From Pseudevernia furfuracea (Eukaryota; Ascomycota; Lecanoromycetes; Lecanorales; Parmeliaceae): a DNA stretch of 64,000 nt. Numbering within the stretch: position 1 is the stretch's first letter; every line of letters begins with the position of its first letter. Both the position numbers and the translations under genes were made by a program. This document shows positions 31,730 through 43,768 of this stretch, piece after piece. A model generated the notes under the pieces. That model was not told the DNA's origin and ran no database searches. It saw only the letters and a program-made list of their open reading frames with translations. The stretch lies in the NCBI GenBank assembly GCA_022315425.1, contig JAIUPT010000040.1, positions 62,001 to 126,000 on the forward strand. Direction: 5' to 3'.

Positions 31730-34723
31730 CGGTGGCGGAGAGGGTGTACCATTTCATCCTGTCGAGTGGGAGAGATTTGGGACACATAGAGGGGTTGGAC
31801 TCTTCTTCACAGTCAGGTCAAATTGTGTAAGCAAGTTTAGGTATCTAGCTGTATCAATAATGAACGCTTTCCAAGTTTTCCCTTCAGACGTGTCCTTCTT
31901 CTCATCCGTCCACCCTTGCGAGGTCACTTCCCCTCCCAGCCCATTCAATCCCCTCTCACTACATATCACGTTCTTTACCCCGCACCATCAGCTCTATCTT
32001 TCAGTCCTAAGTCATCCACTCCTTCGCAAGTTCACCTTTTTATCTTCATTGTCTTACGCTCCCCCAAAAACCCAGGGTCCGCATCGCTTGTTGATATCCA
32101 CTCATATTAGATAATCGCGATCCACGATTGATAGCCATGTGAGAGGTTGTTCTCTCTTCTCGAAAGTCGACTTCTCACGGTAACCGTCAAAAGGGCTCGC
32201 TCGCGTCCGCCGACACAACACTTTTTTTTGGCTCACAAGTTCTGGAGCGGTCCGTCTTGTGGTTGAGTTACCGACTCTGCTACTATTGGCCTAAGCATTA
32301 TTGGCCTTATCTGGTGGGAATCTTCAGTTCATTCCACGACTCCCATCTGCATCGCCTGGCTCGACTCGGAGCCTCACTACCCCCCCCCCCCCCCCCATCG
32401 AGTGCAGCTACCTCATTCGGATGGAGCCGACTCAGCAGAGGCCGTAGAGGGTGTGAACGAGAGGTGATATAACACAGTCCCCCCCGTACGATCCCTTGAG
32501 TATGCTTTTACTCGGCCTACCTTATTCGCAACCCACCCTATGGAAAATCAATCTGAGATCCAAGGGTTCCAGGGCACCGTAGACGACAAACACCAAGGTT
32601 TTCATCACCGGCGGAAAAAGGTTGAAGAATGACGAGCTTACTTGTGGACTTCAACGGTATATCGAAAGAAGCGACCGGCTCTCATGTATGTGACTGGTAC
32701 TCACGGTTTGGTCGTCCAATGCCGCCCTTTAAAAAAAGCCACGGTAAATGGTATCGATCTTTTTCACATGTTGAGTGTACCGCCGGGTGAGTGCGAGCGT
32801 AGGCGAAACCAGACTAGGATCCTCTTGCGTTTTCTTCGTAACCTTTACGATGGTTCAAGAAAGTAACGAAATGTGCAAGTCGCTATTCACACTTGACTTT
32901 ATTGGTCACTTTCTTCGTCGAAGCTTCCGAAACGATCGGACGATTCTATTTGACACTTTCTATCCTTGAAGCCCTTGGAGCCCTTGTAGCCCTTGTAGCC
33001 CTTGAAGCCTTTAAAAGCCGATTGAGACAATTGCAGAGGTGTAAAAGTGATCGCTTAGGGTCGCAGACCCTCTGTTATCTCTTTGATCGGAATTAATGCG
33101 TGAGAGCTGCTGCGTACAGTTGCTTGCTCTGGGTCGTACTGCAGGATAGGTAGAGTAGAGTGGTATAGCTTCCGTCTTGAGATGTGCGATTGGCTCGATG
33201 CACACGGTTTCTCGTTTCTAGTATAGAGCTTCGAGCAAGGTCGGTAGGCTGAAAGTTTGGACGGTCTGTAGCGGAGCGGAGCGGATGGGAGAGGAAAGGA
33301 AAGAAAATGAAAGGAAAGAAAGGAAAAGCCGGGCCATGAGCGAAAATGGGTCGGAGTTGAAAGAGGGGTATTTCTTCACGAAGAAGCGGTAGGTAGATGG
33401 GCTGTAGGCCAGATATCTAAGCTAGTGATAACTGCCTGAACCGTGAAATGGAGGATTGTGCAGAGGCTTTTGATGCATTATGATTACGTGCGTTGAGCGT
33501 TTTGCGTCTCGTCTCTATACCCTCTCTCTTCCTTCTTCGCAATACGAGTATGGATGTTGTGCATGATTGTTCGCACCGTATCTATTGTGCGCGAGTTTCT
33601 CATACTCTCATAATAGCATCCCTCGAGATGCTTAGGGAGTAGTCTTGCATGTATCACTTACTCATCCAAAGGCCCAACAAGCGAATCCAGAGTTTCCCGC
33701 AGGCCGGGCGAAATAAGTTTATATTGTTAAGTCAAGACAAGACAGGACAAATTGAAGACAAGGCAAGACAAGAGTGTACATACGATACAGCCTTGAAGAC
33801 TGGCTCCGATCGCTGCCCTTTTACACACATGCGGGGAAAGAAAAGAAAAGATCAAAAAAAGAATCAAAAATTAACGACACCCAACACAAAACATCGTCTC
33901 GTAGCTCCATCACCTCACCTCACCTCACCTCACCTAAGTCCCTACCTTACTACACAATCAGCCCCACGATCTTCGACCTAGATACCTATCATATGACTTT
34001 CTCATTAATCCCCTCAGTCAAGTTTTCGTTTCCGTTTTCCGTTTTCTATTTTTCGTTTTCAAACAGTCTGAAGTCGCATGTTCATCTATCGTAAGCGTGA
34101 GAAATTATATACTTCTCTTATACTCTCAACATACTCTTCACAGTTTAACCCATCCCATCCCATCCCATCCCATCTCATCCCATCCCATCTCATCTCCATC
34201 TCCATCTCCATCTCCATCTCCCTCTCCATTTCAAAATACTTCAAAGAAAAAGAAAAGGGCTCAGAACGTTGGGTGAAAGGCGCCAGGGGTCGTGGAATGC
34301 TCGATCTCTGCACTACAAGGGCGAGGACCGCAAATTGTAGCTGCGAAAAGGCGAAGATGATTTTCTAACCAGGTAGGAAGCGTAGGCTCCAAGATGTGGG
34401 GAGAGAAAGAGAGAGAGAGAGTATGTGACCCAGTATGAAAGAAAGCGCCAGCTTGGGAAGGAGGAGGCAAAAGGAGAGAAAAGGTGCCAGGTTCATCAAA
34501 TTATGCATCTGATACAAACGGACTCCAGAGCGTAAGGGTATATATGTTTTGCAATTTTGGGAATCTAAATGACAGTCGTGCATGCGCTCGCAAACGACAG
34601 ACGGTCCACACCACACCACCAACCCCTAACGTCCGAAACGAGAATGAGTGTCCTCCATGATTATCAGGTATTAACCGAACATGCCCAATCAATTTTGTAC
34701 AGCTTCCTCCACGCATTCCGTCT
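31730..34723. other. Three-kilobase gene-free region rich in simple repeats
   Basis: I find no supported gene. It holds a C-run near 32380-32397, GCCCTTGTA-type short repeats near 32970-33010, a purine tract at 33280-33330, AAGACAAG-type repeats at 33735-33775, (CACCT)n at about 33908-33936, a T/C-rich stretch at 34020-34065, (CATCC/CATCT)n at 34146-34232 and (GA)n near 34400. All open frames here are read through such repeats. The right end is the 3' flank of the phosphate transporter gene. Confidence 0.6.
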
Positions 34724-36850
34724 CTACTGCATTGTCTCTCCGTTGCCGTATTTCTCCTTGGCCGCGATGTTCGGACTCCTCGATGTCTTCTCGAAGTACG
34801 TGGATACGTCCGACGACCAGACACTGTCATCATGCACATCATCATCGTCATAATGTCCTGCCTTCTCTTGAGCGTGTCTCGCTTGGCTGGCTTCCCAGTC
34901 TGAGCGCATTTCCTCAATCTTTTGTTGGTAGTCAAGCTCGGCATCGTAATGCTTGCCTACGCCGCGTAGACGCTCGTAGAGCGACAAGTGCTTGGGGTGC
35001 ACAGCGACACCGTGGTAATCGAACTCTCGGCCTGCCCGGATGTATTGCCAGCGGCGCTCTTGTTCCTTGAGATCGAGACCAGTGGTGTCTGGGAGGAAGA
35101 CTAGAGTCATCAGCATACCAGCCAGACCGAACCAAGGCACGACGTGGAATTTCTCCGTGGTGGGGATGTAGTTGTACAGGACGGCGGCAGTCAAGGCGCC
35201 GAGTTTACCGCATGCGGCGGAGAAACCGTGGGCGGTGGCACGGATGGGAGTCGGATAGACTTCGGCGGCCACGAGGAAGGTGACGGCGTTGGGGCCGAAT
35301 TGGTTGAAGAATGAGGAGAGGAAGTACATGGCCTGGAATTCTTTGACGTGTGCCTTGCTGGTGTAGTAATTGTAGTGGAAACCAGGGACGACGAAGAGGA
35401 TGAAGTCCATGAGGAAGCCGAGCATTTGCATCTTTTTGCGGCCGTAGAGTTTATTATCAATCAAGAAGGCTGGTGGATCATTTGGGTCAGCAGCGGATTT
35501 CGGGGAACTGGAGAAAAAGAGCGTGGGAGCTTACAGGCCAGGTAGTATCCGCAAAGGGAGACACCAACGTTGATCAGGTTGTACAACCATCCGGGCATGA
35601 CGGATTTGCTGTTGTTGGTGATGGTGGTGATGAACTCGGACTGGAAGAGCTTGTTGCCGTAGAAGAAGACGTCGTTACAGTACCAGCAGCCAGCGGTTGC
35701 GATCAGACGAGGGCCGAAGTAGGTGAAAGTGAGCTTGAGGGACTGAGTATCGTAGCCGGTCACTTTGGACTTCTTCTTCGCTGCAGCCAATTGCTTGCCT
35801 GCGGCTCTCATCTTGAAAGTACGGAAGTAAACGAGCCAGAGGGTACCGACAGCTGGGATGGCAAAGGAGATGCGGTAGGTCCATTGGGCGGCCACTTCCG
35901 AGTATGGTGGGTTCCCGCTTCCGTGGTGGAAGCACAGAAGGAGGATAATGAGGATGGCTTGGTTGAAGAACTGACCCCATCCTTGCATCAAGAACGCGCT
36001 GGTGACTTTGCGGCCTCGGTGAAGACGATCTTCCTTGGTGGAGACTTTGCCCGAGCCAACGGCGTTCTCCATGCCGGATGTTGCCGTCATGGGGTATTCA
36101 CCACCAACACCAATGCCGTAGAAGAAAAGGGACCATGTGTAGCAGATGACCCAACCGTTCAGAGTGGTACCCCAAGCGCAGACAAGCATGACGAGACCAA
36201 GAAACATGATGGTTGCATCTTGGATCAGACCCCATCTACGACCGAGCCTAGTCTTGGTTAATCCGGTCTCCTAAGACTGGGCGAAACCGAGCGCAACGTA
36301 CCAGTCTCCCAGAACACCAACCAGCACCTGTCCGATGATTATACCCACGATTTCCATGTAGTCAACCGCGGCAATCCAGGTGGCGTTACAGGTTTTGGCT
36401 TTGCTCCAGCAACTCGCGAAGGACGCTTGGAAGAGAGGTTTGATGTTGCCGATGGAGAAGAGGACATAGCTGTGTGGATGTGAGTGGATGTAGTCGGATC
36501 GATTGGTGCACACGGTCTGCTTACCCTTCGAGACCGAGACCAGCGCCTGGAATGACCATGTTTCTCATGTAATAACGGAAAGGCTCCAACGGATCCCTCT
36601 TGGCCATTGCCCAGATGTTTGACAACTCCCGGGCAGCCTCCTTGCCATCGTAGGCGGTGACAAAGCCGATGCGCTTTGTCAGAGGCAGGTCGGCCCAGTA
36701 GACACCATCAGCATTGAAGCTGTCGTCGGGCTTGATGAGGTAGTCGAAGATCTGCCTCTCGTTCTCATCCAGGGTATGTATGGGGTCGTGTGTACCGCTC
36801 ATGTCGGGCCCATGAGGGGCGGCTGGGCCATAGTCTTGTATGTGAGCCAT
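34724..36850 (-). CDS. PHO84: High-affinity inorganic phosphate:H+ symporter (PHO84 type)
   Basis: Four exons (36850-36525, 36469-36302, 36247-35535, 35469-34724) give 650 residues with 12 expected helices of the major facilitator superfamily. Signatures: GDWLGRRWGL after helix 2 (the MFS loop motif, created by splicing), GVGGEYPMTATSG (PHO84-type motif in helix 4), a large central loop (RTFKMRAAGKQLAAAKKKSK), and DNKLYGRKKMQ before helix 8. The protein imports phosphate with protons at the plasma membrane under phosphate limitation. The C-terminal tail is unusually long and acidic (HYDDDDVHDDS). All introns are short with good borders. The start is the first ATG, preceding the conserved DPLEPFRYYM region. 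Confidence 0.95.
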
Positions 36851-37354
36851 GGTGGATGTACGAGGGTATAGAAGGCAGGTACAACGCGGCCGGTAGAGTG
36901 TGGTTGAGAGAAGACGGGGTGGAGATCGGGATGCCAGGGGGCATATGTATGTAGGCTGTCGTCGCGGGAAGGCTGCAGGGTGGGACGGCTAAGTCCGGGT
37001 ATATGAAGTGTGAGTGTAGTGTGACTGTGTTTGGTGTGGGATGAGAGGATGAGAAGATGAGACAGAGTTGGTGGGAACCGTGGGATGTTTCTTTGACGAT
37101 CAATAATGAGCACGCTGCGAATTGTGTCTATCAGATTGGTCGAGAGAAGAAGCTAGTTTGCGTCGGCCGCTTGCTCGCTAAAATATTAATATGATGGCGC
37201 CGGTTGGTGGATAATTGGGGTGACTTGAGAAAGTTCAGTACGGTAACTGGACTTACACTAGATTTTCTCGGGCGAATAAGATGGACCCGTTGGATACTTG
37301 ACTCATATCAGTACCGGAGGAAAGCCGCGGCACCACACAATGTCCAGTTATGCA

Positions 37355-37360
37355 CACGTG
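37355..37360. promoter_or_regulatory. CACGTG box upstream of the phosphate transporter gene
   Basis: CACGTG lies about 505 bases before the transporter ATG. The phosphate regulators Pho4 (yeast) and NUC-1 (Neurospora) bind CACGTG-type sites upstream of phosphate-starvation genes. Use of this copy is inference. Confidence 0.4.
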
Positions 37361-39724
37361 CAGACACTAGAGCCGGGCTCCGATATAGATGATAAGATTA
37401 TAGGTAGGATGCCTTCGGTCAGCGTCTTGCCCAACAGTGTGCCTTACTCAGTGTTGTCGAATGCTTTCACTGCGCCTCTAAGAGTGATATGTAGGCTGAC
37501 AGTGAGCAGAAGTTGTGGGCCGTTGTGATTGGCTTGGGGGCGCAGAAGCGTTAGGGCTTGAGGGAAAGATGGAGAATGGCTTTGGGATGAATTATTATTA
37601 TTGGTATCATAATTATCTCTCTCAACCACAACCGCAGATTGTAACTGGCCGGATATACGACGAAAGCCTGTTCCTTGGCGTCATCCCGCTTTCTCATTGG
37701 ACAGCCAGACTCGAGTAATTGGGATGTGGAGAGGGGGATGTTCGGTAAGTGAGGCAACTAAGACGTATTCCTTTTTCATGGGACACCCGAGGAAGGAGAA
37801 GATTTGAGAAGGAAGGGACGTTGCATTGCACCAATCACATACCAGCATGACACCTCGTGGACACGGCAAAACACAACCACCTTGACGCAGTTTTCAAGCT
37901 TTTCACAGTTTCACTTAAATGATCAATCGCGTTAAAAACCGAGGTTAAGCCGAGAGAGGTTAAGGTAGGTAAATTACTAAATCCTATGGTTGCCGATTGG
38001 AAAAGCTGACGCAACAGCGGAGACTAAGATGAGACTAAGGTACTAGTGTCATCAGTCTCCCTCTCCCGAGATATTCATCCGCTCAAGCTTGTGGCTGTCA
38101 GCAAAGCAAAAAATGTGTACACATCGAGAACTAGGTACACACTACACACTGATGTGATTTGTTATTCATTAAGCTATTCATGGGATTTGATTTGTAGGAT
38201 AATGCAAATTGTAATCGACATCTTTGAGTGGCGACTGCGAATACGAATCAATGCCTCGGCTGCATCCTGCCCCATTGGACGATTAAGCAACAGAATCTCC
38301 CGGAGATTGCAGATGCAAATGCAAATGCAGATGCAGATGCAGACTCCACGTGGAATCGACGCCCTGCTGTCATGCATGCACACGCTCACTGTCGTCATCA
38401 TGATCAAGACGATCAATCGCCCCTATTCAAACTTGATCGACGTTCTGGACCGGAAGATGACCCAATTTGATCTTCCTTGCTCCTTGCTCGCCTTTGACAT
38501 CCTCGCACTGACCCCTCCATAACGAATGGCCACTCACCCTCATGTAACCCGAAAAGGAAAGAATGATAGCACGCTATTTTCTCAAGACCAAAGCCACTGG
38601 CATCTGATGCGGAATGGAAAAGCCGTTCGCCTACTTGACCATCCTTCCTTCATCTTCTATCACTAAGAGGCGCTCAAGATCAGACTTTGATAAGGCATCA
38701 CGAGACTTGCGGATACCCGTCAAGTTCATGCTTTGGGAACATAGCGAGCACTTACCGCTTGACATGCTTCCATATCATGCAAGGTAGCCGGAAACTCATA
38801 CATCCACCTGGGCTTACTAAGAAAACTCAAAATCTCCGCTTCAAAGGGCAGCTTTGGCATATCGCATCTGGCCAGCGCATTGCAAGCATCGATACTACCA
38901 TATGAGCAGTAGGTGGAAAGGAGATCTCGCTTTCTCCTTTGCACTACCTGATTTCTTCCTGTTGTCTCATTACTTGATACATCTCGGGCAATGATGCGCT
39001 CATCATCGGCTCGCCTCTATCTGATGCGATTTTGCTATGAAGTGACACCGGTCAGGCGTCGGGCTGACTAAGAAACTAACTACGGTCATCGCATGTGCCG
39101 TGGCGACCTACTATCTCGAGCATGTGTCGGATGGCCTACAACTTAGTCTAACTTATACCCGACTACCAACCGGCCATTATGTCCAAAGAAATTCATACTG
39201 ACACATTAAAAAGGAACGAGACTGAAAACTTCGCTTCTTCCAAAAATTCAATCTGGTCGCCCCGGCCAGACTTCCTCCCAGTTCAAACTGACTCCCGCCA
39301 AAGAGCTGTTCTTCCAACACATGAATTGACATGACGAACTTATGTTACAGGTATAGTACCTCATAAAACATACCTACCACAACTTGCGCCAGCTTCATGA
39401 CCTACCCTCTGCTTACACGGCTGTCATCAACCGGGGCCACCCCCAGGAACGAGGCTCAACAACTGGACATGTCATCCGTGCATGGACTCATTACGAAAAT
39501 AGACCCATCTATGTAGGCAATGAGATTTCGGCTTTGTGCACCGAATCTGGGACGGGCACGGGCAGTTGCCGCGGAGCTACAATGACTCTACGACTCGCCA
39601 CTACCTTTTCGAAAACACACAGCTCATCCTCAACCGCGGCTTGCTATGACACAATCTTTTCGTCATCTGAAGATTTCCCACCTACGGTGAGCTTGCACTT
39701 TCGTCCTAAAGTGCTGGGGCTAGG
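37361..39724. other. Gene-free stretch
   Basis: No supported gene. A GCAGAT/GCAAAT hexamer repeat lies at about 38309-38342. Other open frames are short and overlap antisense frames. Confidence 0.45.
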
Positions 39725-41504
39725 CTATCTGATCTCGCTGACGAGCTCTTGCTTGATGTTATAGCCAACGCTAATTATGAAGGCATCGAAACTTTACGCT
39801 AGCCTGCAAATAATTGTGCAGAATCTGGGATCAGGTTGCGAAGAAGCATATATAGAGAAATGAAACACCGTCACCTGCGGCGACGCTTCAGCCAACGAGA
39901 CTCCTATCATCAATTCGCTCTCGCTTCTCCGGCACACCATCAACGAGAAGGTTCATCTCTAGTCAACAAAGATGATACTCGTTCAACGTTCCAGCGAAGA
40001 GGGCGATAGCTCAAAATTCCCATTCACCATCCACGATATCGACAAACATTCGAAGCATGTCTACCAGGAGATCACCGTTGAAGTCGAAGACGAGCTTTAC
40101 AAATTCTTGAACGATCTCTTTACGATGAGATGCTTCCATCACCTTCGGACTATGACTACGGTAAAACCTCCAGGGGATATTACTACATGTTGTCCGTGGG
40201 GTTGCGAACGGTACTTGAAGACTGTACCAGGAACTACAGTCTCGTTGACAAGCGTCCACTCCAGAAGCGATCATTCGGCCAACACCCTCTCTTCAAAGGG
40301 CAGCGCCTAGGCTGACTGGATGAATAGGAGAAGAGCGAAGAGCAGACTCGGCCATCGCCTTTCTTCTCTCCCTGCTCCCCAACCTTCACAGCATTGACAT
40401 GTACAGCTACACCCACAGCTTAGACGCACTCATCATCGACTCAATGCTAAGAACAATGCGCTCTAAGAAATGGCTGTCTGCCAGACGAGCAGCGTGCCCT
40501 TCCCAACCTATCATCATCATACATCCTATCATCATCATACATGCACCGCAATCCCAGGAAACACGAGATTGTTGAAAGCCCAAAGTAAAGATTGGGCTTC
40601 CTTGATTGCGTGACATCTCTAGAAGCCGGATCGTGGGCTTGGCTCATCTTACGCGGCCTGCAAATGATTAGCACCTATGGAACGACGTGACAGCACTCGA
40701 CTTCGGACAATCTAGCACCGAAGCCGAATGCTCTCGTTTATATCTTGTGCCAGATCGAGGGGGTGCTCCCCCGCGATGGAGGACACAGTAGATCACGCCC
40801 GCCTTCCGATCCTCAATACCCCAAGGGGGGCGTCTTGCGGCAAAGGGGAGCCAAACGGCATCATCGAAGCGCTTCTGGAAAATGCCAGTCACAGCCTCAC
40901 CAGCCTCGCTCTCGAAATTAGCCGGAAGCGCGAAAGCACCTCCGGGATTAGTATCCGCATGCTCAACCTTGGTGGGCAGTCTGAGGGGATGCCAAACCCC
41001 TCGGCAAGTTCGAATCGATCACGAATTATTCATCTGCAGGTCATTCTTCTAATAGTACGTTACGTGCCAGAGGAAGTTGACCGCTCGGAGTTATTCTGGC
41101 TGGATGTGCCCGGTAAGTCGGAGCAAGAAGTAGGCGATCGGAAACATGGAGTTTTTGGTTGGAGATGGTCTACTTCATATCAACCAGACTGTGCGAAACT
41201 GGAGATCGGACTTTCAAAGCTCGTCATGAATTTCTACAGCGATCGAATAGCCCACAATTACAATGACGTTTATCGAATAGTGGATCTATTACTGGATCCT
41301 ATCGGGAAGCTCTGGCTTTGCGGGTGGATGTCAAAGAAGCGCTTTGCTGTAATGTTCGATCAGTTGTCTGACTTTCAAGCTGCCGGACTGCTCAAATTGA
41401 CGAAGGTTAAACAGAAGCTGGAGCAGACGTGGATGCTTCGCGGAAATTGCCTGATATCAATCGTGAACGGCTCCGAGTCTGCTAATTCAAGTTGTTTACC
41501 CTGA
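39725..41504 (+). pseudogene. F-box protein gene ghost
   Basis: From 39725 the sequence reads LSDLADELLLDVIANANYEG, a good F-box start, continuing IETLR, then shifting frame to LACK, a TAA, LCRIWDQVAKKHI and a TAG. Further on come stretches typical of the region after the F-box in fungal proteins: ITVEVEDELYKFLNDLFTMR and FHHLRT (40070-40160), ADSAIAFLLSLLPNLHSIDM and YSYTHSLDALIIDSMLRTM (40335-40455), and LLENASHSLTSLALEISRKR in the last frame (40728-41504). All are on one strand in the right order but in different frames with stops between. F-box proteins recruit substrates to SCF ubiquitin ligases; this copy is dead. Confidence 0.6.
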
Positions 41505-42777
41505 GGCTATGAAATGTTCTATTCCGAGTAACTCAGGTAGATGCAACCTCAGCGTCAACGTATGTTGTAATTTTGAAACATCACGCTTGCTCCCAATGAA
41601 ACGGAAACCCCGCCCTTCGGTACCTCGCCGTCGTCGGTCAAGGCCATCCCTACAAATTCTCAGAGAAAGTGAACCGGGAACTCTCGTATAAAAGCGATAA
41701 GATCCCCACTGCTTGCCATTGGACCATCGGCCGTCCCATCAAGCACAAATCCCCGAATGACTTTCCGTCTCGCAACGTCAATGGCAAATGCAATGATCAA
41801 ACCCCCACTGGGCATCCACCAATCTCGTTCTCAATCACCGCCCCCCTCAAATCCTCTTACCCCCCAGCCAACCAATAATCCCAACCCCAACCAGACTCCA
41901 TAACACCACCTCCTGCGACGTCGCCCCACCAACCGCGACACCTCCAACGAGGCCACCCACCAGCCACCAGCCCAACATCCGTTTTCAAGCCCATGTGGAC
42001 GAGTGTTTCTCGTCCTTCCTGGTGAGAAACCCCGCGACGTATACATATCCGCGCTCTCTGCGTATTCCCATCGCCAAGATGGAATCAAGGTAACGCAATC
42101 TTGTCTGCAGCAGCCCCGGGGCGTGTGCTATATATAACGCGTTGCGGGCCTACTGCTGCCACCATCTCTATATCTATACCAGTCCAAGCGTAGCAGCAGT
42201 CTGGAGGTCCAAAAACCCCTTCAGGATACTTACAGTCTGTGCACCCATGTGTATATAGCCAGTAACATGATCGGACTACGCTCACTCACTCAACTCATTC
42301 AATCAAATCAATCAATGGCGGATGATGATGATAAGATTGGGCGTTTTTCTTTCTGACCCGAGGAGTTTCCGTGCGAACATCGGTAGCCGCGGCCGCCACA
42401 GCCAGCCCAGAACGCCGCCAACCACTCCCTCCCCCCAAGCACGCGCGATCCCAACCTTCATCTTATTAGCCAAGGGGCCAGCATTTTGCAGCGCCCTGCC
42501 CCTGCCCTGACCCCCTACATGGAAACACGAGCACCAAAAAAAACCAGCCCGCTAGAGCACGCGCTCCCTCGAAGCCAACCCCCACACGTTTCATTCACCA
42601 GAAAAAGACGGCAAATCCGGCATTCATGCGGTCGTTCACAACCCTGCCGCCGAACGGAAAACACAAGTATGTAGGGTAGGATAGATAGGCTACCCAGCCC
42701 CAAGCTAGCTAGCTAGCCAGACAAACGCCAGCCAGCCGGACAAACGAGAGAGAGAGAAGAAGTCGCGCGCAGATAGG

Positions 42778-42817
<40 letters not shown>

Positions 42818-43768
42818 AGAAGAAAAACGTCACTCCCCTGCCTGCCTGCCTGCCTGCCTACCTGCGTCCTTGGACACAGACAGACAGACAGACAATCGTA
42901 AAAGTCTGAGAAAAAGAGCAACGGATCGGTTTTCTCCCGCGCGGCGCGGGGATACGCGGTGGGTGTGTAAAAGGGAGTAAAGTAAGTATGGGTGGGTGGG
43001 TCTTCTTCTCTGACAAACAAACAAACGGCTCGAGTGGGGCTGGGGGGGGGGATTGAGCACTTTGCTCCCCGGAGAAGCAACGCGAAACCGGACACCGCTC
43101 GTTTCACACGAGGATTCTCGTGACGGCGGACGGACGAAACGACCTGGGATTGAACTGGCCCGCAGGAAGCGGATACGAGAAGGAAGGAAGGAATCTGATA
43201 GAACGGTATGATGATTGGGTCCAATCGGAAAAGCAATCACAGGGCCGTAAGTAAGTAAGTAAGTAAGAGAACGTTGGGGACCGCTCGGCTCGTTCGCCCA
43301 AGTCCCCTTAAGTAGCGCTGCAGAATGGGCGACTGCTTCCTTTTTTTTTGACGATTCGACGAATAAATATCCACTTGGAGGTATGTATGTACTCTGCACA
43401 GAACCGCTAGATGGGGCGTTTCCCCTCGCGCAGGTGGCAATGTGGTACATACCGAGGAGGCACGGTGCACGTGCTTTGAGTTCCTGCGTGCATGCCCGCG
43501 GTGCATTGTTGCATGATCGATCGATATTTGTGGACCGCCGGGCCCCACGCTAAGTAGTACGTTTTAATGTCAGGCTATCTTTGGCGGCGCGTATGGAACC
43601 CTGGTTTGGGGCACCATTGTTCTCTAATTTCCTCACTCAATATACATACAAGCTAGGATCAGCCAGGTTGCTCGGGGGCGAGGCTATTGCCCTGTCGTAT
43701 CGCGAGATACTTATCTAGGATGCCTACTTCATTTGTAGCTATAGATATATAGGTGGAGTCCTTGACAC
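41505..43768. other. Gene-free region with a cluster of tetranucleotide microsatellites
   Basis: No gene is supported; the 100-200 codon frames on the minus strand at 42.7-43.5 kb are produced by repeats. A 43-codon Gly/Trp-rich frame (41978-41847, minus) is the only non-repeat candidate and is weak. Confidence 0.5.
42771..43267. repeat. Microsatellite cluster
   Basis: Within 500 bases there are (ATAG)n at about 42771-42817, (CCTG)n at about 42836-42860, (ACAG)n at about 42875-42892, (GGGT)n near 42990, (AAAC)n at about 43015-43026 and (GTAA)n at about 43247-43267. Copy numbers are likely to vary between strains. Confidence 0.85.

Noticed and set aside
34086..34368. Frames rich in Ile/Ser or Met/Glu repeats on both strands
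   Set aside because: They are translations of the CATCC/CATCT repeat at 34146-34232.
35473..36261. A 262-codon plus-strand frame
   Set aside because: It is exactly antisense to the PHO84-type transporter exons, which have strong family support.
41847..41978. A 43-codon Gly/Trp-rich hydrophobic minus-strand frame
   Set aside because: It could be a tiny membrane protein, but it has no upstream exon, promoter or family support.
42709..43450. Long minus-strand reading frames of 175 and 206 codons
   Set aside because: They are read through tetranucleotide repeats (repeated LSIYLSIYL- and Tyr/Leu-type strings) and overlap each other, so they reflect repeats, not a gene.
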